DNA from: Phytoseiulus persimilis
Taxonomy: Eukaryota; Arthropoda; Arachnida; Mesostigmata; Phytoseiidae
NCBI GenBank assembly: GCA_037576195.1
Contig: CM075101.1
Coordinates: 50,282,001-50,346,000 of the forward strand
DNA length: 64,000 nucleotides
Reading direction: 5' to 3'
Shown here: positions 46,548-58,700 of the stretch, piece by piece
Layout of the letters: every line of letters starts with the position of its first letter
Position numbering within the stretch: the stretch's first letter is position 1
Translations under genes and position numbers: made by a program
Notes under the pieces: model-generated
What the model saw: the letters and a program-made list of their open reading frames with translations, nothing else
What the model was told of the DNA's origin: nothing
Database searches by the model: none

Positions 46548-49500
46548 TAGACAGACGAATGAGCGAACGAACGATAGACACAGGGGTTACAAATCGACCG
46601 AAGTGACCTTGGACTCGCGTGCCGGGGACTGCCCAGCTTGCATAACCACGCGGGGAACCGCTGAAGAAGATCGACCAAGTTTGGCCAGATCTTCGAAAGT
46701 CCGCAGCAAATTATATTCGAATGTTCATTTCTTCTCGTCCTATCTCGTCCAAAACTATTCGAGGCCACGCCTGGTCTCCCCCGTCGAACTTCGAGCGCAG
46801 TCCAAAGTCTTGATGGAAATCGATGCGAAACTGTCGTTGAGCTCTCCTCCCTTGTTGCCGATCCCTTCCATCAATATATGGCTGTGCCAGACGGGACGCG
46901 CGTTTCCCTCCAGCCGGAACATCGTGAGACTCTCAAGCTTGAGCACCATGGAGTCCGGAACAATCGACATGGACTTCATCAAATTACGGGTATTCTTCGC
47001 ATCGTCGTAAGTATTCTCACGGACGGACTATCTACGTTTACGAACGGGTAGTCCGCGATGAATGTCGGATTCCGTCTTTCGGCGTATTGGAATGAGGCGG
47101 GCCACCCACCATCTGTTAGAATATCCAAGATTGATGCTCGGCAAAATTATGTCATGAGCTCATATTGAGCTACAATATTGGTTCTCCCGAATCGAATATG
47201 GTTGGAAATCATTCCCGAGGGGAGCCGTTTCCATCGCACATTCGCTGTTCGGGCTAATGCCGGACAGCGAGCCACTGGAGGGCTCTCTTGAAAATGAGGC
47301 CATCCAAACTGTGGCTTCCATCGTCCGCTCCAGAGGCCCGAGAAGGCTGCAGGGAGCCTGCGGAAATGAGAAGGAATACCCTACGTGAGAACAAATCGGT
47401 CGGCACGTCAATTAGCTCTGCGATTTTCGCCAATTAAGGCTACAAATTTTCGGCGAGCGAATGAAGCGCTGTTGCCTCCTGACTTCTCTACAGCATTCCA
47501 TTCTCTCGACGTGGCTCCATCGAACCTAAGAGTGCGACACTTTATTCCGAGTCGAATCGGGGGACAAAGCTGATTTTTCTATCCGGACCGCCAAGGCACG
47601 GAAATAGACCTGAGGGGTCACGCCATCCGTGTCAACCGTCGAATTCGACGGTTTCAAGGGAGATAAGTCGAGCCCATCTCTGCCCCGGAAAGTATTCTCA
47701 GACTCGGATGCCACGATGTATCCGAAACGGAATCATCGTTCAACAACTTTTGGGCGTACCATTCTGGACCCCCAAGGACAGACGCAGTGAAACTTTTGGG
47801 GCCAGAGCGTCTTTTGCGATAATAATTCTCGTAATCCCACATTTCCTGGACAGGATGTCCACTCAAGTGCTTGTTGGGAGACCACGCGCCTCGCCCAACA
47901 AAAAATGAGAGAAAAAAACTGTCGCTGCAACCACCGCCGCTGTGCGGCAGCGGCCGTTCGGGCGAAATCCGAATCTCCCTCAACTGCGGACCAAACGCCC
48001 AATTTTTCGCTTCCGATTCGCTGTTGTTTTTAGAGCAGTCCTCTCCCTCCCCAGGCACACGTACGCAGAAGGCTAATTAAATGACAGGACTTGAGGTCTC
48101 AATACCATGATTCAAACCAAGCACGAACGACACGAGTGGACCAACCGAGACTTCACGAAACCCACCCATCGGGCTTTCTTGGTTTCACAAACTATAGATC
48201 CTGAACATCAGGTCTGGAATATCGGAGAAACGGGTGGATTTCCGGACGTAGACGTTACGAGTGCTTGTACAGTTTTGAATCGAACACAAATAGTCATCGT
48301 GCTCCCTAAATATAAACTCGGAACAAAGGTGCTGCCGGATGGAGATCGCGCTCAGGGTGATGTCGCCAAATGATGTTCCTCCATCGGTAATGAAGTCAAC
48401 GCTTGGATAGTTCTAATCCAACCCGGTAACCCGGTTCTCACGATTGCACAACCACCCCCGGTTCGAACAATTTCCTGCTCAACTCTGGTACTCATAGATT
48501 TATTTTAGAGAACCTCGATGCTAACCGACTATTTTTAGAGAGGGTGGAGCGAGACTGAGCCATAGCTCATTTACGTGAGTGGGCGCGCAAAGTACTTCCG
48601 AATATCAGGGAGTTACGATTCTCTATTCTGGCAGGCCTGAAATTCGGCGAAACACCGTTGTAAGATATCCCGCGCGGGACGGTGAGGATCGAGAGGGGGC
48701 TCTCCCGGTGGCTGCGGGTTTTCGAGCCGCTTCACCTTCGAAAAGTTTCTAGTTGAGGTAAAGAGTCTTCTGGGGGTGAGAGATTCGTTCCCACGCAGCC
48801 GGTGTAGGCGGTCGAGAAGAGAGTGGGAGGGGTAGGTGGATGCATATGTGCAGGAATGTGGGGGTAGAGACTGTCTGGAGCAACAAGTGTACTACTCCCA
48901 CTCCGCAGGTGAATGAATTTGTGCAACTTCAGAGACTCGAGACAGAACCAAGATGGACGGGATCTATGTCCTCACGAAGTTCGTACCGATTATGAGTTCT
49001 TGGAGCAGAATCCGCTGTTTTGTGCGCAAGCTCAGCTGTTGAATCGGTCGCTCTAACTGAACGACGATGGGATCGCACACCAGCCGGGACTCGATATAGT
49101 TAAATTGGGAAAAGTGCCGGAATCCGCGTAACGTATTGGATCAACCACAGCTCGATTGGAAGATACGGACTTGGACCGATGAAACTCTGATTCGTCGGAT
49201 TATGTCATCAGGAGGAAAGAGATGTATGTTACGGCTCGCGCACATCAGCGAACCACTTCCCCTGTCGCTATTCACTTCTTGGAGCAACATCGTATATTTT
49301 CGGCAGACTTTTCGAGCCGAGAAGTCTCTGTTTCCTTTTAAGAGAAAAGACGAACTCTGTTGCAACAAGGGTGATCATTCAGCAGTAATTTACATAACTC
49401 AAGGTCGATGTTCTGGCCTTGATAACGCAGCTTCTCCCGAAGCCAGATCAATTCATTATACCGGTGGGATTTCTAGTGAGCTTTAACAAAAGTTCTCCGG

Positions 49501-52500
49501 TGTTTGTTCGTTGTGGAACAAGCTCGGTCTCAAGTGAAGCACATCAAGTCCCCAGTGAGCCCCAAGTGTTGTTTGCTCGATCTCGAGAACGTTGGAATCT
49601 ATCTCATCACCGTGGCTTGGGATCTCCTCTTTGACAGCGTCAACGAAACCGAATTCGTCGGCATGGTCCTGAAGTTCTCGGTTTCTGATCGCCACTGATC
49701 GTGCCTCTTTAACACACTGAACGGATTTTCTGATTGAATCTCGCGCTTCCGTGATAAATTCTCCGGAAAATCCAGGACTGTTCACTCCCCAGGCCCAATC
49801 GAATGGAGGGAACACTGAGGGAAAAATTCAGCCCAGCGGCTGCACGTTCCTGCCAGGATACCACGCTAGGTGTCCGCTAATTACGGTGGAGTCTGCTTTA
49901 AAATCGCTCACTGTACATGCATTAATTCTTTAGGGTCTCAAAAAAACTACTGACGACAGACAGTCCCCAAACTCCCGGGGAGAGATTCCAGCTGAGGTCG
50001 CTTTGTTTTGAGAGTTTTCTCCTCGAACTGAACTTCAAACTCCTCCACAGGTTCTATCACTTCCCCGTAGCTGGAAATTCGAGAGACACGGAGCTCGGAA
50101 AAATCATATTTGCCGGTGTGGACAAATCGCTCATCACTGGGTCGCTGGTGAATTCGTTGCACTGGCGGAGTTCTTTTGAAATTCGATAAGAACCGTCTGA
50201 GACCCGTGGAACGCTTCTGATAGGTAACGGTGATCTGAGATTTCATTGTTGAGCTCATCTCCTGCACGCATTGATGCAAATTTCGGCACCCACCTTCGCA
50301 CCACCTGTTCACCTCATAACCTGAAAGCGCACCATCGTTCTCAGATGGGCGCTCGGCGCGGACCAACCGAGGACCAATATATCACGAATTCATTAGTATA
50401 TGATGAATATTCTCCCGTAACGTTTCGGATCCCCCGCTCCGTCGAGCTGAAACGGGTATTCGTGACGGGGGAACACTTGGGACACTTTCGAGCTCACGGG
50501 GCGATCGCAGAACTCGCGGCGAATGCCTTGTAGGTGGATGCCAACATGCGCCAGACCAGGTAGGTCAGCGGGTGTATGTGGGAGAAAGGCCTCTGCTGCT
50601 CCGACGTCCAACCTGGCGATAGTCAACCTGACCTAGACCGTTATGAGGCTCCGGCAGACGACCTAGATTGAGCAATGTGAGCGGGTGAGCCAATGGCTTC
50701 CATTGCTCGTAATTCGGGAATTTGTGCGCAGTTTTTGCACGCGCGCATGGACGTGCCGATGCGTTTACGACTGGAGCAACGAGCAAGACTAGACGCTGAC
50801 GGCGATGCGTTTACAACGAGGCGAGAGAGCGAAACGCTTCCGACTCCGCAACGGGAGTTCGGAGTCGTGCGCGGAGCATGGCAAACGAGACACGACGAAA
50901 CCGATTTTTCTTCCTGGTTGGCCGATTGAGAAATTCGTGCGGGTTCCTGGAGAAATCGAGAGATGCCATAAGGATATCGTTCGAGCTCCCTCCCAAAAAC
51001 TCCCGAGAAAAAAGAGAAAGCGGAAGCAGATTCGGCGGAAGAACGCATCTGCTGTCGGAGAAGGGTTGAAGCGCTCAAGGAGGGTGGGGCCCTTCGACCA
51101 AGTCTCTTGCATAAGCGTTATACAATTCCAAGGACACCCAACGGTAGGCTGCTCGATTTCGTCGTTGAGCCTTTTTGATAGCGCGAACAGAGCTAAACGC
51201 GCCCCACCGTGTCCCGCCGCGACCCTGGACGTGTGACGTGGCAGTCCCAGACATCCCACTCCGCATGACCTTCTCGGGAGAATGACGTCACGAGGCACGT
51301 CATCGGTTTTCCCTCACTCCTTTTCGAGAGGGAATAGGAGCACGTGTCGGAAGCCTCAGGTGGTCGCTGCGAGGACGGCCGCGACACGTTGATGCCACAT
51401 ACGCGTTGGAGTCACGTCGCCGGGACGTCTGCCCGCCCGCAGCAATCCGTGCTTACAAAACACGGACTCGTAAATGTATCCAGAGGCGTTGCCCGTTCGC
51501 ATGTTCGTCACGCGGGGACTTAGGAACGAAGTTGATTCTGCCAACCCCGGGCTCGTGAGCTCCGCACTTCGCATGTATGTCTCAACTTGGCCAGCTGTGG
51601 ACTTCTTTTTCCGAAACCGGAATTCCTCGAGACGATATATTGATGGAGTAGGTTGATTTCGGGCCTGGTTCCGATCGCGACGATGACTGTCCGGGGTCCA
51701 GAGCGCGCTTCTTCTCTAGATGGACAGACAGAAGTGTTCTAGCTCGATGAAAGTGTACGTTCGAATGTCATCGACGACAACAGCTTCGTTCCACGGTATG
51801 CACCGGTGCCGACTGGGTGGGTGTGGAGCGTTGGCGACCTTTGGAACAACCGACCGCAGGAAAAAAAGGTCTCGCTACGAGGGATGACGCTCTTTGCGTG
51901 CGCCATCAACACACCCTCCGCCCACATCGCGTAGTCCTCATGGAAGCCATCCAACTAGAAGCCTGAGCCCAGTAGGAGAGGAGAAAACCCGGAAATACCG
52001 GTAACAACGCACAACATGAGAAATTTCGTTGTGGTCTTTTCGGTGTGTCTCAGATCTTGCCTCACTACCACGAGAACGAATTCACGACGATCGCGAGAAA
52101 TTGGACAAACAGGACCCGATCGGAATCTGCTTCGCGAAAAACGCGGACCAACCATGAATGGAGACAGACACAGAGGAACCGCATTCTGCTCGAAATCAAT
52201 GGCTGAGATGCACCAGGCCGGCGTGAAATTTGGCCTGATAGCCATCTTATTGAACGCATCGAAGTGTGAATGAAGCCCCGTACGAGTTTCCTCGAATTCC
52301 TCGATCATTTGCCGAAGTGCGGGTGTGCGTCTGCTGGCTCCCGATCGCTCGGAGGGTTCCAGCGGTCAGCCCCCCGACCCGTCCCGACGACTCGAGGGCC
52401 GCCGAACGACATGGGCTCACGGTCCGAGATGGAATTATTCCCCTATCGATCCTATTGCTTCTCTTCTTGGAGCGTATGGAGACTCGAAGAATCGCTTTCG

Positions 52501-53125
52501 AGTTGTAGAAAATGGATCGGTCACCAAAGGGAGCCGTTGCGCGAAGCGAGAACACACGTTTGATGCTGCCTGACGGACACTCGGCGAGGAGAGCTCGTTA
52601 CAATGTCGGCGGAGTGAATGATTTCTACACTCTATCTAAATGTGCCCCGGAGTCCGCCCACATCAATTTGACGTCATTGGAAGGCATCGAAGTCCTCAAG
52701 TGGCTTCTCGTGCCACAATGCCATTGTGGTTGTTCGAGCACGCCGGCGAAGTCGGTGGAGAGCAGTTCAGGTTCTTATTGGGAGTACACATCCAATGAAA
52801 TGGGTTCTTCCCCCGCTACAGAACGGACGACGCAGACAGAAACACAAAAAGGTTCGTCGGAGTGCGAGTCCGGCGTGGCGCCAGATCGAGCGAGCATTGT
52901 ATTCATTGAGCACAGCTAGCCGGTCGGTCGGTCGGCCGACACAGAATGCACGAAAGAGACGGGACGAGGACTGCGATCGGCGGAGCAATAGAAGAACTCC
53001 TCCACATTTTCAATTAGACCTCAACAAGTAGCCACGACAAGTGAGAGCGTTCGGAGCGATGCCCAGCTCCTCCTTGTCGCACCATCGGAGCTTCGCTCGT
53101 CCGTCGAAGTGAGCAGTTTGTTGTG

Positions 53126-53244
53126 ATGGCGAGCTCCTTCGCGGGAGTTTTGCACCGTTGCAACACGGGGCTTATCGGAACCTGCGCTGTGGTGTCGAGG
53201 ACCGCGTGGGGCCGTGCCCCAAAAGCCGAATCCAGGTCATGGAA
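53126..53244 (+). CDS. candidate first coding exon with mitochondrial-targeting-like N-terminus
   Basis: An ATG in a strong context (GTGATGG, G at -3 and +4) opens a frame of 39 codons plus two bases, ending at a GTGAGT donor (53245). The N-terminus, MASSFAGVLHRCNTGLIGTC and onward, has no acidic residue in its first 34 positions. It contains spaced Arg, Ser, Ala and hydrophobic residues, as expected of a mitochondrial presequence. If the donor is ignored the frame stops after 40 residues. A phase-compatible acceptor lies at 55508 (see the next entry). I cannot name the protein. The call rests on start context, presequence-like composition and donor, all seen in the sequence. Existence of the gene is inference. 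Confidence 0.25.
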
Positions 53245-55508
53245 GTGAGTTCTAACACACAGCTGGATCTAAGGTGGAGCATGAGACCGCAGCGATGAAC
53301 GGCTTGTCGACTTATTTGCTCATGCTTATTCCTCTGTCTCGGCTGAGCTTCCTCGCCGTCAGAGCGAGAGGCTAGTTAACGTAATGCGGTCAGGAATAAC
53401 CGAAGTCACCGAGACAACAAAAGGCTGGCTATCTCTCTCCATTTGAAGCCAGCCGGTTCACGGGTCGGGCCCGGCGTTATTAATCCGACGATTAATAATC
53501 GCCTGCATATTCGCTGTGGATCCTGCTGAAAAGCACCGGAGCTCGCCGTCATCGTGGAGCTTTCCCGAATTTTCCACGACTGGAAAACTCTGTTGTGAGC
53601 ATGGCAGTTGGGGAGGAATCGAGACCCGATCGTTGTTCACCTCGAACGGTTGGTTTCGGGGGCGCTTAGACACTTTGATAGGACTCACGCGACAGGTCGA
53701 GGCTGAGCTGACTGCGCGTCGCCCGCCGATTGCGTCCGACGCACAAAGTCGTTTGTGTTGCCGCCGCTATCGCTCATGGGCGTTTTTCTCCCCGAGTTGA
53801 TTGTGGCTAAGGAGATCATTACGACGACGGAGTACGCGGCCTCTCTTTGAAGCATTCTCCAACAGTTTCCTCTGAGGTGCTACGTTGCAATCGAAGCGAA
53901 TCGGCGGAACTCGCCGACCCACCACTCCTCCAACAAATGGCGAACACATGCCGCATTGAGAGTCGGATTCATGCTCCGAAACACGGTCGGCACGCATTCC
54001 TGCGGTCGTGCCGAACTCGACTACCGTCGCACTCGAGCCCGGCTTCTTTGTTTGCAAACGCGCGTGCAAGCTGTCTCAAACACAGCTCGGGGCGACGAAA
54101 CGGCAAAGTTTTGGAGATCGCATCGAACCAAACACGGATGGCTGTCATCATTCACGTCATCATGATGCGCGAGCAGAGGGACCCGACCGGCGACTTCCTG
54201 CTTGCAGCATGTACCCGACTACACTTTGATGACAGGGCACTGCACGTTGATGGCAGCACGCGACCACGACTGCACTTACCTCAGGGCACCTCGTAGCATC
54301 CGGGGGAAGCTTCGATGAACTTGAATATCCGTTTGCTTGCCGCTTTGACAGTCTCGTTGTTCTCGAAGTACGTCATTTTGTTATGGTGCGAGGCCGCCGG
54401 TGAGAACCACACGGGCCCTTAGAGCTACTTGCCCTGCAGCCGCTAGAGGGCGCCACGCACTTTCGGGAGATTAGTATGGGGTGAATGGGTGGCTCAATGA
54501 GGGCTCGCGAAAGGTTGCTGGGCACCAGGAGTTCACGCTGTGGTCCCGGATCGGAGGGAGGGTGGGGGGGGGCACAACAGCGGTCGCTTTTCAATTCACG
54601 GAAAGAAGGATGGGGTGCAGGATCGGTGCCGTCGACTCGGATGCGATTGCGCACTGGCTGGCGAACGCCGACGACAAACGTCGGCGACAGACGTCCTCCC
54701 TTCCTGAAGAGAAGCGGCCAGGCCGAGTCGTCATCTGAAACACACTTGTTGTTCTCTGACTTGGGTCGACGACTGAGATGCCATCTAAATGGTAATGATG
54801 CCCGAGGGAACGATGCACTCCCGAACGGATGAGTGAGGTCACGGACCGACCGACCGACCGGACGACCGAGCGGCTGTCTGGCTGACCAACCTTCCGACCT
54901 CAATCAATGCCCGAGCACGACATCGAAGTTGCAACTCCGAGCTCCTCGGCCTTCCTTCCTGCTGGGAGAGTATCACTTAAAGTGCTTCCGCTGGATCGCT
55001 GACCTTGCCCTGCCTTGACCGACTGTCGGATCCGTGGACCGGAGTTCTTGTGACGAGTCTTTGACCAGGGAGCGGACGTAACCGGTTCAGAAACCGACGC
55101 AACCACGGAGGAAGCGATGCACCGGCGGCCTTCGGCAGCGCTCGTCGTTCTACTCGGGGTCCGTAAACTCACGGAAGCCGTCCAGGACTTGCGGTGGGGG
55201 CGAAGCTCAGGCCGCGCCATTAAGCGGACGTCAAGGCCGTTGACGTGACCGATAGCGAGCGGGTTCAACTCGGTAATTGAGTGGTGCACAATAACTGGCG
55301 CATAAAAATAGTAGCGGAACGACGTCGCATGACGAGCGGAATGGATTGCGATTGACTCCTGATTTCGCCATCGAACCAACCGGCGACGAGCCCGCGATAT
55401 CGTCTTCCGTGTGCATGGACGACATTTCTGGAACGTTGATCTCCCAGTCCATTGAGAGCAGGAAGTCGAACTCTCCAGGGGCTGTCCTGCTCTCTCCCTC
55501 TATCTTAG

Positions 55509-55740
55509 GGGACAGTTGTTGAACTCCGACGTTCCCGATAGCAAAGCAGAACACTTCCGCGGAACAGGGGGAGCGAGAGACGGAGAGAGAGTCCTTATCT
55601 CCCCCGGACAGTCTGTCTCGGCTCGGATTGACTCCGGATCTGCGCGAGTCTCCGGGCTTGCTCCCGGGTTGATATTTCTCGATAGACTGTGGATCTCATC
55701 GAATGAATATGGCATCGCTACGATGATTCGGTCCGGCTGA
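55509..55740 (+). CDS. possible terminal exon joined to the 53126 start exon
   Basis: A strong acceptor (pyrimidine-rich TCTCTCCCTCTATCTTAG ending at 55508) begins a frame that completes the split codon left by the 53244 donor and runs 76 codons to a TGA at 55740. Joined, the product would be about 116 residues. The predicted segment includes a hydrophobic patch, GLAPGLIFLDRLW, near its end. No domain is recognised. Overlapping minus-strand frames in the same stretch are also open, so coding strand and reality are uncertain. The intron would be about 2.26 kb. Confidence 0.13.
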
Positions 55741-58700
55741 ACGAGAATGGCGTCTCTCGCAATTCTCGAGAATATTCACGGGAGTCCGTGAAACAACATT
55801 TCGAGAAGAGGGACCTCGAACTTCTGTATCTCAGCGCAAATGGATGAGAGATCATTGCATCAGTGTGTCACGGACCGATGGAACGGAGCGCCGGCAACAT
55901 TGGTGGCGAAAACTGGCGGAAAATTCAAAACCACTCAGCGGAAGATCGACTTGACCGCTGCGCTGGGAGCTTCCAATTGAGCTCGGTTCACCCGTATCGA
56001 GCCCTCCTCTAAATGAGAGCGCGTCGTCGCTGCACGGGAGAGAGCTTCCCGGGGAACTGCATGGAGCCCACGACCAACTCCCTCTCGGAACATAGTGGTA
56101 ACGAAGTCAGCGACAGAAGATCATGTAGCCGAACGCTCGACATGCACGATTCATGTGTGAAGCACGATATCCGTTGAATGCCGCAGGCTCAGGTATGCTA
56201 CCACCGGAAATGACAAACATTCTCCTCCCACGGTTGAGATACGGCCGCCTCGGCCGGTGGCGTGGTCAGGATTTCCCTTGGGGGAGGGAGCTGATTTTTT
56301 TCCCTTGGCCCACCTTCCGCGCATGTTTGATACCTTAAAGAAACCGTCCCTCTATCATCTCCCGAACGATTTCTGGAGAACCATTGGATTCTTTCAATTA
56401 TTGGAGTCCAATGAAAACAGTGCGATCGTTCTTGTCAACAACAACAGCGCTCAACGCCGAGTTGAAGGCTAAGAAGCGGAGCAACAACGTTTTCGTTCAT
56501 CATGTAATTTGGAATCGATGGTCTTTACTCGATTTCCTGCTCAATTTCCAGCGGCCAGGGATCAAAATTCCGTTTCGTTAGCTCGACTCGGATAGTATGA
56601 ACTCAGAAGCTCCGGGAAGAAGGGAGGGGGGCTGGAGCCTGGTCGGCTCCCTCAGCCCCCTGACCACGCCATCGGCCTGAACAGAGTGCAAGGCCAATCC
56701 TTGTCCACGTGGAAATGCACGGTCGCCGTTATGATTTCACAATCTCAAGATATTTCACTGGAACCAGACTCGTCGACTGCACTGGCAGGAGGATTCTTTG
56801 GCTCTCTATTCTGCTCAAAAACTCAGGGCTGTATGTGGGACAGTGTTCTATACGATCCGAGTCTGAAACTTCCGACGAAGCTCGGACGCTTCGTGGAGCG
56901 GAGTGCTCGACGCGAGTCGGAGCTAGTTTAGGATCCCCGAGGAATGAGTCGCAGCTCAGACGGTGATCGAGACCCCCACCTTCCCGCTCCGCCGTCTTCC
57001 TGCTCGCTCATCGGTTCTCCTGAGCTTTTCGGTCGGATGACCGCTTGTTTCGATGTTTTCGGGTAACAGTTCAGTGAAGTGGCAGAAATTCATCCAAACT
57101 TTAAACACTCACTCCTCATGCAGTCCGACCGGAACAACAGTGTCCTTGGTCCACTCCCGGTGTATTGTCGGAGTGCGTTTGGCGATCGCCTCGCTCGCTC
57201 GCTTGTTGACTGGCTTGCTGTCGGCTAACCAAGACGCTGATGTCCATTTGCAGCAAGCAGTCGCGCTGGCCGGCGAGCGAGCGACACCAGCCGTGCACCG
57301 GTGGTGTGTTGGCGGAGCTTGCGCAAGAGCAGCAGGATGTCACAGTGTCCTCGAAGTGGCCGGAACCCCATCCGGCGGAAGATTGGAGGCCAATAGAACA
57401 TGTGCACACTTAGCATGTTGCACTGGCTTGATCCTCCCTCCGTTTTCGTCTCGCGACTCCGGCCGGACAGAAACACGAAGCGGAGAAGAAAGCCCGGCTT
57501 TCTTGGCGTCTGACAGCTGACGCGAGTGCTCATCTCAACGTTTTGGTTCAGTTGCGCTAGATAGAGATCTTCTCGGAGGAGTCCCGCATCCGGCCAGAGC
57601 GGGTTGGCCGTGACGCGCCGAGTTCGCTCGAGGTCCGGCGAGGATCGAGCGCGACTCGGCGGAGACGCTGCTCCCCTCGATTCTCCCCGGAAAACGTGGG
57701 ATCCGAACCTTCCATTCGAACCCACCCGGAGTCCTCGACCGCGAGACTATCCGACCGCAGTCGTTGCAAGGGTGAAGTCGGAGCTCGCCGATAATAATAA
57801 ACCGACTGATCAATGAAAAGTGGTGGACTGTTCGCAGGGTGCCCGCCGCCGCGCTTCCGATGCAGCTACATCTCAATAACCCCGTCTCGTGCTGCTGCAA
57901 CAACTTTGACCCCGAGATGACCTTTGATTGGCTGCCCGTTGGTCTCGTCCAAACTCTAACAGTGCTCGTGGAGGATAGACTCGCGCGCGCGAACACACCC
58001 TTCGTAAGAATGACTATCCGTTATGGCGGTGACCGTTGTCCTCTGAATCGAAGCGGCAACCCAGAGACTGGGAGGAAGAGATAGCCGGACAGACACCGCC
58101 TCCGTCGTTATGGGAACACAATCCAGTTTCATCCATCCCCCGAGTGAGGCCTCGGAAGAGTGGATTCCCAGATTTATTCCGCGCTCGTTACATGAGAGTA
58201 TTCGGTAAACGGATTCGATGAACCACAGACACTGACAGCGTGGAAATCGCCCCGAAAACGTCGAAGCGGGATCATTCCCCCTCGTAGACTTCATTCCAGG
58301 ATGGAGATTGCGAAGAGTATTGTGACGATTCATTTGCTGAATGGAATTTCTCGCGAGGAACGGATCAGAGCAACTGATCGCTTTTCGAACGAAAGGACTC
58401 AAAACAATTACGGACGACTTGTATTCAGCCGGTGAGTTCATCTGTTGTCGTCGTCGTGGATGCGGCAGTCGGTGGCTGGGACTTCCTTTCTCAGGCGTAC
58501 ATCGGCAGAAGACGGCTGCAGCGGGCAAATCTCAGATAGGCGCCGCGTGGGAACACTCTCCATCCAACACCGCCGCCGCCGCCGCCACCGTTGAAGTTTC
58601 TGTAGCCCCCGAATGAAGTCGAGCATGTTAATTGCCCCGCGAGTCGCCAACCCCAAACGATGGGAATGAGGACGACCAACGTCCAGCCGTGGGCTAATAG

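Larger units (their letters stand above)
31131..53125. other. long stretch without a confidently recognised gene
   Basis: Contains the two hairpins, the G12 run, the (AGCC)6 repeat and a GT/GAGT tract at 32904-32923. Several unrecognised small open frames are described in findings (35807-36064 plus, 42677-42976 minus, 46948-47006 plus, 49947-50258 minus). No transposase, reverse transcriptase or structural RNA was seen. Confidence 0.5.
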
